Assembly (NCBI RefSeq): GCF_000325665.1
Contig: NC_019908.1
Span: forward strand, 2,418,001-2,482,000
Length of the DNA: 64,000 nucleotides
Source of the DNA: Brachyspira pilosicoli P43/6/78
GTDB taxonomy: Bacteria > Spirochaetota > Brachyspiria > Brachyspirales > Brachyspiraceae
Reading direction: 5' to 3'
Position numbers and translations under genes: made by a program. The notes beneath the pieces are model-generated. The model was not told the origin of the DNA, did no database searches, and saw only the letters and a program-made list of their open reading frames with translations. Positions 9,551-18,442 of the stretch are shown in pieces (position 1 is the stretch's first letter; every line of letters starts with the position of its first letter).

Positions 9551-10737
9551 AAATCTTCTCTTTTATCTATATCTATTAACTTCATTTCATCTATTGTATA
9601 TAAAAAAGTATCATTAATATTTTTCTTTATAATTTTTGATGCTCCTTCATCATTTTCTAGTTTTAGAATATCATCAATATATTTAGAAGAAAAAATTGCA
9701 GGGTTAGAAACTCTGTCTTTTGTAAACATAGCTCCTATATTTTTTTGACTAAAATAAAAATACTTTATCATATTAAATATATCATCACTTCCTAAAAAAG
9801 GCATGTCGCATACAAAAAAAGCAAAACTGTCAGAGCCTTCTTTTATTGCTTCTTTAAGTCCGAGTTTTATTGATGAGCTTATTCCAGCATTATGATTGTT
9901 ATTATAGATAACAGAATAATATTTATTTTCAAACTCTTTATTTATTATTTCATCATATATGCTTACAACAATTATAGAAGTTTCTAAGTTTTTTAACTTT
10001 TTATATTTTTTTAATAATTTTACTACATTAGATATTTTATCAATTGTGTTTTCAAACAATGTTTTATTATTAAGAGAATTAAATTTATGAAGTAATTTGT
10101 TGCCGTTAAAACGTTTGCTATTTCCAGAAGCAAGAATTATAAATGCAGTTTTTTTATAATTAATATTTTTATCTTGTGTAAAATCATTTAAGTATAATTG
10201 AATATTACTGCATTTATTTTTTAATTTGTTAATGTAGTATTTGTTTGCAATAAATTTGATAGTTTCAATATCTACAATTTTATTTTTATCTATTTCCTTG
10301 CATAAATTGTATCTAAAACAAACTTCGTAAAATTTTCTATTTAAAGCATGAAGCCCCATTATTATAACTATTTTAGAAATTTGTCCTAATAATACATCAG
10401 GTATAACAGGCTCATTTTCATTAGGTATTTTTATAGGATAATGTTTTGCTCCATCAGCTTCTATTAATATTATGTCAGCATATTTGATAGCATTATTTAA
10501 TTCATCATCTCCAGCATACATTAGCTTTTTTTCATCATATTCTTTACCAAGTACTATTATATTTTTCTTGTCAAATGAATGAGAATTAATACTGTCAGTA
10601 TATTCATTTGGTTTATAAATTTTGTTGTGGTTGTTATAATAACTTTTTTGTCTTTTTTATTTTTTGCAACTTTTTGATAAGTTTTCTATATATGTAGTCT
10701 TTCCTCCAGCACCGCATACTAATATTATTTCAGGCAT
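9544..10737 (-). pseudogene. YqeC-MocA-like fusion (Se/Mo-hydroxylase accessory plus NTP-transferase), frame disrupted
   Basis: Read on the minus strand from ATG 10737, one base after the upstream xdhC-like stop, the product opens MPEIILVCGAGGKTTYIENL, a YqeC-type P-loop. In that frame a TAA occurs at codon 27 (10659-10657). The conserved YqeC strand VIITTTTK is instead in the +1 frame between about 10671 and 10620, after which the original frame resumes and stays open to 9544. Two compensating one-base changes, at an A5 run (10671-10675) and an A4 run (10620-10623), would explain this. The C-terminal half (ILASGNSKRFNGNKLLHKF, FFVCDMPFLG) is a MobA/MocA-like molybdenum cofactor nucleotidyltransferase. 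Such proteins mature selenium- or molybdenum-dependent hydroxylases, matching the neighbouring xdh genes. A shorter start at 10521 would lack the P-loop. Confidence 0.75.
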
Positions 10738-10738
10738 A

Positions 10739-11605
10739 TTATTTTTTTATTTTCCTTCTATTTTCAAATATTGCTCTTTTTAATATTAGCTCTGCTGCTA
10801 TGCTTACAGCTATCTCTTCTGTAGATTCTGCTCCTATTTGCATACCTATTGGAGCATGAACTTTTTTTATCATTTCATCTGTATATTTTTCTTCTTCTTT
10901 TAATCTATTATGTAGTGCAGCTATTTTTTTACTGCTTCCTATCATTCCAATATAATAAGCATTTGTTTTTAGAGCATTTTTTTCTACTATATAATCATAA
11001 CTATGTCCTCTAGTTACTATAATTATATAATCTTTTTCTGTGATATTTATTTTATTAAATACATTCTCATAATCATCTACTATAATTTTGTATGCATTAT
11101 AAAATCTCTCTTTATTTGCAAACTCTTCTCTGTCATCAATTACAATACAATTAAATGATAACTTGTTAAGTATATCAACTAAGTCTAATGAGACATGCCC
11201 AGCTCCAAATATATATACATTACTGTTTTTTTTATTTTCTTCTTCTATTAATTTTTCTATAATTTCTTTGTTATTTTTATTTATATATTTAAAATCAATT
11301 TCTACATTTCCTCCGCAAAGCATGCCAACTCCGCCAGATTCTTCATTAGTGAGAGAATAATTTTTTTTGTCATTTGATTTTGTTTCTAGTAGGGTGAAAG
11401 CATCATTTAAAACTTTAAACTCTAATATTCCTCCTCCTATAGTAGATAGAGTTTTTTTATTATTGTTTTCATCAAAATATGCAATCATCATAGCATCAGA
11501 AGTTCTAGGTGATGAACCGCTAGATTTTATTATATTTATTAGTATTATTTCTCTATTTAGTTCTAATAATTTAATAGCTTCATTTAAAGTATTTTTTAGT
11601 GTCAT
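10739..11605 (-). CDS. XdhC/CoxI-family molybdenum hydroxylase maturation factor
   Basis: A 288-residue protein with the XdhC/CoxI N-terminal domain (SSGSSPRTSDAMMIAYFD, TIGGGILEFKV, with MLCGGNVEI) and a C-terminal Rossmann domain (VYIFGAGHVSLDLVDILN; VTRGHSYDY; YYIGMIGSSKK). The family binds molybdenum cofactor and inserts it, sulphurated, into xanthine dehydrogenase-type apoenzymes. It is read away from the xdh subunits and is the first gene of a two-gene unit with the YqeC-MocA-like gene, one base apart. Cytosolic. It is not an electron-transfer subunit despite sharing the XdhC name with one. Confidence 0.88.
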   Translation of the reverse strand: MTLKNTLNEAIKLLELNREIILINIIKSSGSSPRTSDAMMIAYFDENNNKKTLSTIGGGILEFKVLNDAFTLLETKSNDKKNYSLTNEESGGVGMLCGGNVEIDFKYINKNNKEIIEKLIEEENKKNSNVYIFGAGHVSLDLVDILNKLSFNCIVIDDREEFANKERFYNAYKIIVDDYENVFNKINITEKDYIIIVTRGHSYDYIVEKNALKTNAYYIGMIGSSKKIAALHNRLKEEEKYTDEMIKKVHAPIGMQIGAESTEEIAVSIAAELILKRAIFENRRKIKK

Positions 11606-11659
11606 ATTATATTATCTCTTTTGTTTAAATTATTTTTCATTATATATGTAAACAATAAA

Positions 11660-11690
11660 AAAGTCGACCGCAATAATTACGGCCGACTTT
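11660..11690 (-). terminator. Terminator of the CoA-transferase / dehydrogenase / flavodiiron operon
   Basis: Arms at 11660-11670 and 11680-11690 pair with one mismatch; on the minus strand the hairpin is followed by a run of T (ACTTTTTT). It lies 25 bp past the flavodiiron stop. It is notably GC-rich for this genome. Confidence 0.85.
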
Positions 11691-11715
11691 ATATGCTTTT
11701 TAAGTGTTTTTAATC

Positions 11716-12927
11716 TTATTTCATAGATTCAACTATAGCATCAACTAAAGAATCAATCTCACCAATATTAGCATCTTTCATAGAAGAAGAAACAGATACT
11801 TGAGGGTCGATGATTTCACATTGTTTTAAGTTGTTTTCAATGAACTCTTGCATCAAAGCACCAGATTTAGGAGCCCAAGAACCATTTTCTATGATAGCGA
11901 ACTTACGTTTTTGAACATTAAGAGCTCTCATATCATCTAAATAATTATGCATAGGAGGATAAATATTCAAGTTGTAAGTAACAGAAGCAAGAATAACATG
12001 GCTATATTTGAAAGTTTCAGAAATCAAATAAGAAACATGAGTGCTTGAAACATCATACATAACAGTGTTAGTAACACCTTTTTCAGCCAATTTAGAAGCA
12101 ACAACACCAGCCATAGCTTCAGTATTACCATACATAGAAGCATAAACGATTAATACACCTTTAGTTTCAGGCTCATAAGTGCTCCATTTGTTGTATTTTT
12201 CAAGAATGTAACCTAAATCTTTTCTCCAAACTGGTCCATGTAAAGGACAAAGCATTTTAATTTTGTCTATTATACCGCCAGCTTTTTTAAGTAGATGCTG
12301 TACATGAGGACCATATTTACCAACGATGTTAGTATAATATCTTCTAGCTTCATCAAGCCATTCTCTGTCGAAGTTAACTTCATCAGCAAACAATCTTCCG
12401 TCTATAGCAATGAAAGAACCGAAAGCATCAGCAGAGAATAAAACACCATTAGTGCTATCGAAACTAACCATAGCTTCAGGCCAGTGAACCATTTGAGCAG
12501 CAATGAAGTGAATTTCATGCTTACCAAATTTTCTAGAATCACCTTCTTTTACTTGAATTTTTTTGTCATCAGTAATAGTGAAACCAAATTGATCCATAAA
12601 CATGAATGCTTTTTCAGTAGCAATAACTTGAGTTTCAGGGTGACGAATCAATACTTCTTCAATAGAAGCAGCATGGTCAGGTTCCATGTGGTTGATTATC
12701 ATATAATCAAGTTTTTTACCGTTTAAAACATATTCTATATTATCTAAGAATTGTCTGCAAACTGCCCAATCAACAGTATCAAAAAGAACAGTTTTTTCAT
12801 CTAATAAAAGATAAGAGTTATAAGAAACCCCTCTAGTTAAAGGGTGAACATTTTCAAATAGAGCCAAACGATGTTCATTAGCTCCAACCCAATATAAATC
12901 TTCAGTAACTTTTCTAACGCAATGCAT
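11716..12927 (-). CDS. fprA: Flavodiiron protein (rubredoxin:oxygen/NO oxidoreductase type)
   Basis: A 403-residue two-domain enzyme: metallo-beta-lactamase-like diiron domain (about 1-250) and a flavodoxin domain (about 255-400, VYASMYGNTEAMA). Diiron ligands are present: HMEPDH, MVHWPEA, SADAFGSF and CPLHGPVWR. There is no rubredoxin tail, so it is a class A enzyme, which takes electrons from a separate rubredoxin and reduces O2 to water or NO to N2O. The upstream gene ends in a rubredoxin domain and shares its operon, offering an electron donor. An AGGAGG site precedes the ATG. Cytosolic. Confidence 0.92.
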   Translation of the reverse strand: MHCVRKVTEDLYWVGANEHRLALFENVHPLTRGVSYNSYLLLDEKTVLFDTVDWAVCRQFLDNIEYVLNGKKLDYMIINHMEPDHAASIEEVLIRHPETQVIATEKAFMFMDQFGFTITDDKKIQVKEGDSRKFGKHEIHFIAAQMVHWPEAMVSFDSTNGVLFSADAFGSFIAIDGRLFADEVNFDREWLDEARRYYTNIVGKYGPHVQHLLKKAGGIIDKIKMLCPLHGPVWRKDLGYILEKYNKWSTYEPETKGVLIVYASMYGNTEAMAGVVASKLAEKGVTNTVMYDVSSTHVSYLISETFKYSHVILASVTYNLNIYPPMHNYLDDMRALNVQKRKFAIIENGSWAPKSGALMQEFIENNLKQCEIIDPQVSVSSSMKDANIGEIDSLVDAIVESMK

Positions 12928-12981
12928 TAAATTTCCTCCTTTGTTAGTTTATCAAAATTAAGCATTTTACTTAATTATTAT

Positions 12982-14907
12982 TTATGCCTTAATGAAGTTA
13001 GCTTTTTCTTCACTACATTCAGGACATACCCACTCTTCTGGAAGAGCAGTAAAGTCTGTACCTGGAGCTATTTCAGCTTCTGGGTCTCCAACGAATGGAT
13101 TATACTCATAACCACAACCAGAACAAACATATATTTTTGGCATTTCCATAACTTTCTTAGGTACGATTCTTTTAATTTTCTTGTAAGGTACTTCAGCAGG
13201 TTTTTTAGCAGCATCGCCACCTAAAGCAGCAGTAAGTAAAGGAAGTATCTCAGTAACATCACCAACAATACCATAGTCAGCATTTTTGAATATTTTAGCA
13301 GAAGCTTTCATATTGATAGCAACTATGATAGAAGCGTTTTTAATACCTTTCAAGTGTTGGTTAGCACCAGAAATACCGCAAGCAATATACAAGTTACCGT
13401 TGAATTTTTGACCAGACATACCAACATATCTATTGATAGGTAAGTATCTCAATTCTTCAGCAACAGGACGAGAACAACCAATAGCAGCACCAGCAGCTTT
13501 AGCTAAGTTCTCAACAAGTTTCATATTTTCTTTACCGCCAATACCTTTACCAGCAGAAACAACTCTTTCAGCATCAACTATAGGAGTATTAATGTCAATA
13601 CCAACAGAGAAGTCGATTCCATCTTTCTGTAAAGCAGCAACAAGAGCATTAACTTTGTCTTGAGCAGAACCTTCTTTGAAGATGATATTTCTTCTTTCAC
13701 CAGTGATAGGACCTTTTTTAGCCATAGGACCAGCAACAGCAGCTGCAGGAGATTTAGGCATTTTACCAAGTATAGCAGCAGAAATAACAACTCTCTGAAT
13801 TTCGTTAGTACCTTCATAGATTGTACAAATCTTAGCATCGCGGTAAGCTCTCTCAACCATGTAAGCACCTTTAATATAACCGTTACCGCCATGGATTTGA
13901 AGAGCATCATTAACAACTTCCAAACCTATATCAGAAGCATACTGTTTAGCCATAGCAGCTTCCATACCATAAGGTTCATGTTTTTCTTTAAGATAAGCAG
14001 CACTGTAAACAAGTAATCTTGCAGCACGTAATTTAGTAGCCATATCAGAAAGTTTGAAAGCAATAGCTTGTTGTTGAGCGATAGGGCGACCAAACTGTAT
14101 TCTGTCTTTAGCATATTCTAAAGCAGCCTCATAAGCTCCTTGAGCTATACCTAAAGCTTGAGCAGCAATACCTATACGACCGCCGTCAAGAGTTTGCATA
14201 GCAATTTTGAAACCTTGTCCTTCTTTACCAAGTAAGTTTTCTTTAGGAACTTTAACGTCAGAGAAAAGTAATTGAGCAGTAGAAGATGAACGTATACCAA
14301 GTTTGTTATAATGTTCACCAAACTCAAAACCTTCCCAACCTTTTTCTACTATGAAAGCACTAATACCTTTAGTACCGATACCAGGAGTAGTAACAGCGAA
14401 TACTACATAAGTATCAGCTTTAGGAGCATTAGTGATGAATATTTTTTCACCGTTTAATATGTAGTGGTCACCATTTAATACAGCAGTAGTTTCTGTACCG
14501 CCTGCATCAGAACCAGCTTCAGGCTCAGTTAAACCGAAAGCACCTATTTTTTCTCCTTTAGCTAGAGGAGTTAAATATTTTTTCTTTTGTTCTTCAGTAC
14601 CGAAAGCAGCGATAGGGTAAGAACCTAAAGAAGTGTGAGCTGATAAAATTACACCAACACCACCATCAACTCTTGAAAGCTCTTCTACAGCTATAGCATA
14701 ACTAATAACATCTAGTCCAGCACCGCCGTATTCTTTACCATATGGTATACCCATAATATCTAATTTCTTTTTACCCATTTCTTTTACAGCTTCATCTGGG
14801 AATTTATTATCAAGGTCAAGCTCTACAGCTATAGGTTTTACTACTTCTTCAGCCCAAGCTCTGACCTTAGCACGAAACTCTTCGTGTTGTTCAGTTGTTT
14901 TAAACAT
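12982..14907 (-). CDS. Acyl-CoA dehydrogenase / ETF-alpha FAD domain / rubredoxin three-domain fusion
   Basis: A 641-residue fusion. Residues 1 to about 380 are a short-chain acyl-CoA dehydrogenase (FGLTEPEAGSDAGG; IQFGRPIAQQQA; ICTIYEGTNEIQR with the catalytic Glu). Residues about 400-570 match only the C-terminal FAD domain of ETF-alpha (SAGKGIGG, GCSRPVAEE, YVGMSGQ, GISGANQH). The last 55 residues are a rubredoxin with two pairs of cysteines (CSGCGYEYNP and WVCPEC). Such a protein could carry electrons from an acyl-CoA flavin through the ETF flavin to iron and on to the downstream flavodiiron protein, or the reverse toward crotonyl-CoA. The ETF-alpha N-terminal domain and an etfB gene are not seen here. 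AAAGGAG precedes the ATG. Confidence 0.93.
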   Translation of the reverse strand: MFKTTEQHEEFRAKVRAWAEEVVKPIAVELDLDNKFPDEAVKEMGKKKLDIMGIPYGKEYGGAGLDVISYAIAVEELSRVDGGVGVILSAHTSLGSYPIAAFGTEEQKKKYLTPLAKGEKIGAFGLTEPEAGSDAGGTETTAVLNGDHYILNGEKIFITNAPKADTYVVFAVTTPGIGTKGISAFIVEKGWEGFEFGEHYNKLGIRSSSTAQLLFSDVKVPKENLLGKEGQGFKIAMQTLDGGRIGIAAQALGIAQGAYEAALEYAKDRIQFGRPIAQQQAIAFKLSDMATKLRAARLLVYSAAYLKEKHEPYGMEAAMAKQYASDIGLEVVNDALQIHGGNGYIKGAYMVERAYRDAKICTIYEGTNEIQRVVISAAILGKMPKSPAAAVAGPMAKKGPITGERRNIIFKEGSAQDKVNALVAALQKDGIDFSVGIDINTPIVDAERVVSAGKGIGGKENMKLVENLAKAAGAAIGCSRPVAEELRYLPINRYVGMSGQKFNGNLYIACGISGANQHLKGIKNASIIVAINMKASAKIFKNADYGIVGDVTEILPLLTAALGGDAAKKPAEVPYKKIKRIVPKKVMEMPKIYVCSGCGYEYNPFVGDPEAEIAPGTDFTALPEEWVCPECSEEKANFIKA

Positions 14908-14959
14908 TTGCTTCTCCTTTTTTAATTAATTTGTTTTATTATGAATTAAACTAACTTTC

Positions 14960-16309
14960 TTATTTATTACTGTTTCTCCAGATATTGCATTCTTGAGCTT
15001 TTTTGATTAAATCTTCTCTAAAGTCTGGATGAGCTATAGAGATTAAAGCTTCAGCTCTTTGCCAAGTGCTTAAACCTTTTAAGTTTACTTTACCATACTC
15101 TGTAACAACATAATGAGTATTAGCTCTTGTATCTGTAATAATAGTGCCATTAGCAAAACTTGGAACTATTCTTGATTGTAATGTACCATCTTTACCTTTT
15201 ACAGTTGATGATAAACAAATAAAGCTTTTACCGCCTTTTGAAAGATAAGCACCTAATACAAAGTCTAATTGTCCGCCAGCACCGCTTATATGTTTAGTAC
15301 CAGTAGATTCAGCACTTACTTGACCGAATAAATCTATTTCAACAGCATTGTTTATAGACATAAAATTATCTATAGAAGATATTACTCTTACATCATTAGT
15401 ATAATCTACAGGAGCAGACAAACATTGAGGGTTATTATGAAGGAAATCATATAACTTTTTAGTACCAGCACCAAAAGCATAAGTTTGTCTTCCTCTGTCT
15501 ATATTCTTTTTATTTCCAGTGATTTTACCAGCTAATGATATATCAACAAAAGCATCAACATACATCTCTGTGTGTACGCCTAAATCTTTAAGGTCAGATT
15601 CTGCTATTAAAGAACCTACAGCATTAGGCATACCTCCAATACCTAACTGTATACAAGCACCATTAGGTATTTCTTCTACTATAAGTTTAGCTACAGTTTT
15701 ATCTACCTCAGTAGCAGCACCGCCGCCTCCTAATTCTACTATAGAAGGATTATCTCCCTCTACTATCATATCAACTTGATTAATATGTACAGATTCTCCG
15801 CCGATATGGTCAGCACCCAAACAGCGAGGCATATTTTCATTTACTTCAACTATAACACATTTTGATCTTTCTATAACAGCCTGCATATGTGAAGCATTAG
15901 GACCAAAACTGAAATAACCATTCTCGTCCATAGGTCCAACTTGGAACATTGCTACATCTATACCGCGAGGCAAGTCTCTATAATATCTAGGCATTTCAGA
16001 ATAACGAATAGGGTCATAAAAACAAAATCCTCTTGCTATTGCTTTTCTTTCTATACCAGACATATGCCAAGAGTTCCAAGTAAAATGTTTTTCTGGATTA
16101 AGAATTTTAAATATTTGAGGCTCCCAACATAATATACCGCCTCTGATGTTTATATCTGTTAAATCAGGCATTCTCTCTGCTAATGCTTTATCTAACTCTA
16201 TTGGAGTAGCTGTTACCCAGCCATAATCTATCCAATCACCAGATTTTACAACCTTAACGGCTTCATATGGTGAGGTTAATTTTTGATTATAAAGTTTACT
16301 ATAATCCAT
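14960..16309 (-). CDS. Acetyl-CoA hydrolase/transferase family, probable butyryl- or 4-hydroxybutyrate-type CoA-transferase
   Basis: A 449-residue family I CoA-transferase. Motifs: [12 protein letters not shown], the [18 protein letters not shown] stretch near the active-site glutamate, [14 protein letters not shown] and [12 protein letters not shown] start at ATG 16309, since GGGAG at 16319-16315 precedes it; the longer GTG at 16321 would lie inside that site. It moves CoA between acyl groups, most likely butyryl-CoA and acetate in this context, although 4-hydroxybutyrate or other acyl groups are possible. First gene of the operon with the dehydrogenase fusion and the flavodiiron protein. 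Confidence 0.88.
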   Translation of the reverse strand: MDYSKLYNQKLTSPYEAVKVVKSGDWIDYGWVTATPIELDKALAERMPDLTDINIRGGILCWEPQIFKILNPEKHFTWNSWHMSGIERKAIARGFCFYDPIRYSEMPRYYRDLPRGIDVAMFQVGPMDENGYFSFGPNASHMQAVIERSKCVIVEVNENMPRCLGADHIGGESVHINQVDMIVEGDNPSIVELGGGGAATEVDKTVAKLIVEEIPNGACIQLGIGGMPNAVGSLIAESDLKDLGVHTEMYVDAFVDISLAGKITGNKKNIDRGRQTYAFGAGTKKLYDFLHNNPQCLSAPVDYTNDVRVISSIDNFMSINNAVEIDLFGQVSAESTGTKHISGAGGQLDFVLGAYLSKGGKSFICLSSTVKGKDGTLQSRIVPSFANGTIITDTRANTHYVVTEYGKVNLKGLSTWQRAEALISIAHPDFREDLIKKAQECNIWRNSNK

Positions 16310-16345
16310 AAGTTCTCCCACTTAAATGATTTTTTGATATACTCT

Positions 16346-16383
16346 AGTATAGTAAAATAAATTTTGATTGTCAATCAAAATTT
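16346..16383 (-). promoter_or_regulatory. Promoter with overlapping 25-bp palindromic operator, CoA-transferase operon
   Basis: On the minus strand TTGACA (16374-16369), a 17-bp spacer and TATACT (16351-16346) form a near-consensus promoter 37 bp before the ATG. The -35 lies inside a perfect palindrome, arms 16359-16370 and 16372-16383 around a single T. A dimeric repressor bound there would block RNA polymerase. Half site TTGATT resembles MarR- and FNR-type sites, but the 5-bp TTGAT spacing is not the FNR one. Regulator unknown. Confidence 0.7.
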
Positions 16384-16554
16384 ACAAGATATTATTTTTA
16401 AATTTTATTTATCTATATATATTATGTTTGTTTTATATTTTTTTATTTCACAAAAACTACATTTTTATTTTTTATTTTTATCTTTTACTTGACTTATAGA
16501 TATTTATTTACATAATTATTATATAATAGATAAAAGTACTACGGGGGGTATATT

Positions 16555-17386
16555 ATGATAGTAAAAAAAGTCTATGCCGTATATTACAGTGCTACTGGTA
16601 CTACTCAAAAAATAGCTTCTTTTATAGCAGAAAACGTTGCTAAAAAACTTAATGTTGAATGCGAAAAATATAATTATAGCTTACCTAAAAGAAGAGAAAA
16701 AGTTCTTGAGTTTAAAGAAAATGATTTAGTAATATGTGGAACTCCTACTTATGCCGGAAGAGTGCCAAATATAATGCTTCCATATTTAAAAAACAATATT
16801 AAAGGTAATGGAGCTTTGGCTATACCTGTTGTACTTTTTGGTAATAGAAACTTTGATGATGCTTTAATTGAACTTAGAAATATATTAGAAGATAATGGGT
16901 TTCATACTATAGCTGGTGCTGGTTTTGTTGGGGAGCATGCTTTCTCTTATACTTTGGGGGCTAATAGGCCTGATGAAAAGGATATGCAAATTGCTTCAGA
17001 TTTCGTAGAAAAAATAGTAGAGAAAATAAGAACTGTGGAAAATATACCTGCTGAACCTATTAAAGTGAGAGGAAATGAACCTATTCGTCCTTATTATACA
17101 CCAAGAGACAGACATGAACATGCTATTGATATATTGAAAGTAAAACCTAAAGTCAATTTGTCAAAATGTACTGATTGTAAAATATGTGCCCATGTTTGCC
17201 CTATGGGGTCTATTGATTTTAATGATGTGAGCAAATATGTTGGTATATGTACAAAATGTGGTGCTTGCATCAAAAAAATGCCCAGAAAAATGCAGATATT
17301 ATGACGATGAGGGCTATTTATATCATCAACATGAGTTGGAAGAACAGTTCGAAAGAAGGGCTGAACCTGAAATATTCTATATGTGA
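16555..17386 (+). CDS. EFR1-type flavodoxin plus two 4Fe-4S ferredoxin protein, frameshifted near the end
   Basis: Flavodoxin-like domain at the start (YYSATGTTQKIASFIAENV) followed by a ferredoxin domain. Cluster 1 is CTDCKICAHVCP. Cluster 2 opens CTKCGACIKK and then the frame runs to an early stop at 17304. In the +1 frame after the A7 run 17272-17278 the expected CPEKCRYYDDEGYLY continues and ends at 17386, so one extra A breaks the gene. Restored length is about 276 residues, usual for EFR1 family ferrodoxins. These are thought to move low-potential electrons; no partner is defined. GGGGGG-type ribosome site before ATG. Without the restored end the second cluster has lost its last cysteines. 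Confidence 0.8.
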
Positions 17387-17398
17387 TTTTTTGTTTTT

Positions 17399-17440
17399 TA
17401 TAACTTATCATTTAAATATATATTTTAATGATAAGTTATA
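17399..17440. terminator. Bidirectional terminator between convergent genes
   Basis: TATAACTTATCATT (17399-17412) pairs with AATGATAAGTTATA (17427-17440), flanked by T/A runs on both sides. It serves the EFR1 gene on the plus strand and the cyclase-like gene on the minus strand. Confidence 0.8.
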
Positions 17441-18098
17441 ATTTTATTAACTTCTTAATATAACAATTTCCAATACCAGGAAAATCGCAAGTTTGTGAGG
17501 CAATAGACCAAGAAGCTCTTAATTCTTTATCAGCATAAACCATATGGCTTATATTTTCTGGAATCAATATTTCATTAACAGTTGACATATTTATTAATTC
17601 ATTTGCAAGAAGCATAGGCTCTCCCATGCATACTACTTCATCAAACAATACTTCGGTGTTTGATACCTGACAGAAACATAAATCTCCCATAGCTATAGAA
17701 ATGCTTACACTGTATCTATTAGCTTTTAATGTTGACATTAGTTCTTTGGCACAGCTATATGCATCTTTTAAGATATCGCTGTAAGTTGTATTTCTAAATT
17801 TAAAATTGTCTGAAAATACTGCTACTATATATTGAGCCGATATTTGATCAACTTTTCCGCCGTATTTATTGCTTATTATAGGCAATGATTTACTGTAAAA
17901 GTCTTTTAGATATGAGTTGAGTTTTTTTTGTTTTAATGTGTTTAGAGCTCCGTATAGATTGCATAGTTTTAATGATAATACCACAGAAGAAGCATTAGTA
18001 TTTTTTATATAATTTTCTCCTTCGTTTATGCTAAAAAATACTTTTTTGTCTGTAAAATTTGATATGTACTCTTCGTATTGTGCTTTTCCTATTATCAT
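17436..18098 (-). CDS. Degenerate class III nucleotide cyclase-like protein
   Basis: A 220-residue protein covering a class III adenylate/guanylate cyclase homology domain. The order of motifs is kept: SVVLSLKLCNLY where the first metal-binding strand should be, KYGGKVDQISAQYIVAVFS for the usual GGxxxKxxGDxxxAxF segment, AMGDLCFCQVS, and the C-terminal CMGEPMLLANEL helix. Both metal-binding aspartates appear replaced (Leu/Ser in the first strand, Gln in the second), so it is probably not an active cyclase. A regulatory or nucleotide-sensing role is only a guess. It is divergent from the thiolase gene across a 344-bp region with tandem palindromes. Confidence 0.6.
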   Translation of the reverse strand: MIIGKAQYEEYISNFTDKKVFFSINEGENYIKNTNASSVVLSLKLCNLYGALNTLKQKKLNSYLKDFYSKSLPIISNKYGGKVDQISAQYIVAVFSDNFKFRNTTYSDILKDAYSCAKELMSTLKANRYSVSISIAMGDLCFCQVSNTEVLFDEVVCMGEPMLLANELINMSTVNEILIPENISHMVYADKELRASWSIASQTCDFPGIGNCYIKKLIKL

Positions 18099-18221
18099 AA
18101 AACTTCTCCCAAATGAACTATTAATTTTATATTTTAATAATATATAAATAATATTTTATATGTCAATAATAAAATACAAATTTAATAATATTTTATTATT
18201 TTATAATGACATTATATCTCG

Positions 18222-18254
18222 TTATGTTAACATTATTTTTGATTATGTTAACAT
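18222..18254. promoter_or_regulatory. Two identical TTATGTTAACAT palindromic sites 21 bp apart
   Basis: TTATGTTAACAT occurs at 18222-18233 and 18243-18254. Each contains the perfect palindrome ATGTTAACAT and the repeat distance is 21 bp, two helical turns, as expected for two dimers bound on one DNA face. They lie in the intergenic region (18099-18442) between the cyclase-like gene and the thiolase. Bound protein unknown. Apart from these sites and the thiolase promoter, I see only AT-rich DNA in this stretch. Confidence 0.55.
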
Positions 18255-18342
18255 AAATATTATTTTAAAATTATATTAATATATATGTTTTGTAAACAAT
18301 ATTATACTACATAAGGGTATAATAAAAATTTTGTTTATTTTA

Positions 18343-18371
18343 TTGAATTAAGAATAAAAATGTACTATACT
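18343..18371 (+). promoter_or_regulatory. Probable promoter of the thiolase gene
   Basis: TTGAAT (18343-18348), 17-bp spacer, TATACT (18366-18371), 71 bp before the ATG and downstream of the tandem palindromes. Confidence 0.5.
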
Positions 18372-18442
18372 TAAAAAGCATATTATAAAAAATTAAAATA
18401 TATAAGATGTAAATAAATTATTTTTTGGGGAGATTTTTTATT

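Noticed and set aside
10655-10676. TTTTTGCAACTTTTTG inside the YqeC-like gene, identical to a block of the mosaic repeats
   Set aside because: Short, low-complexity T-rich match; no other repeat module is beside it, so it is probably chance.
16359-16383. An FNR site in the CoA-transferase promoter
   Set aside because: TTGAT and ATCAA are 5 bp apart, not 4, and the palindrome extends much further than an FNR box.
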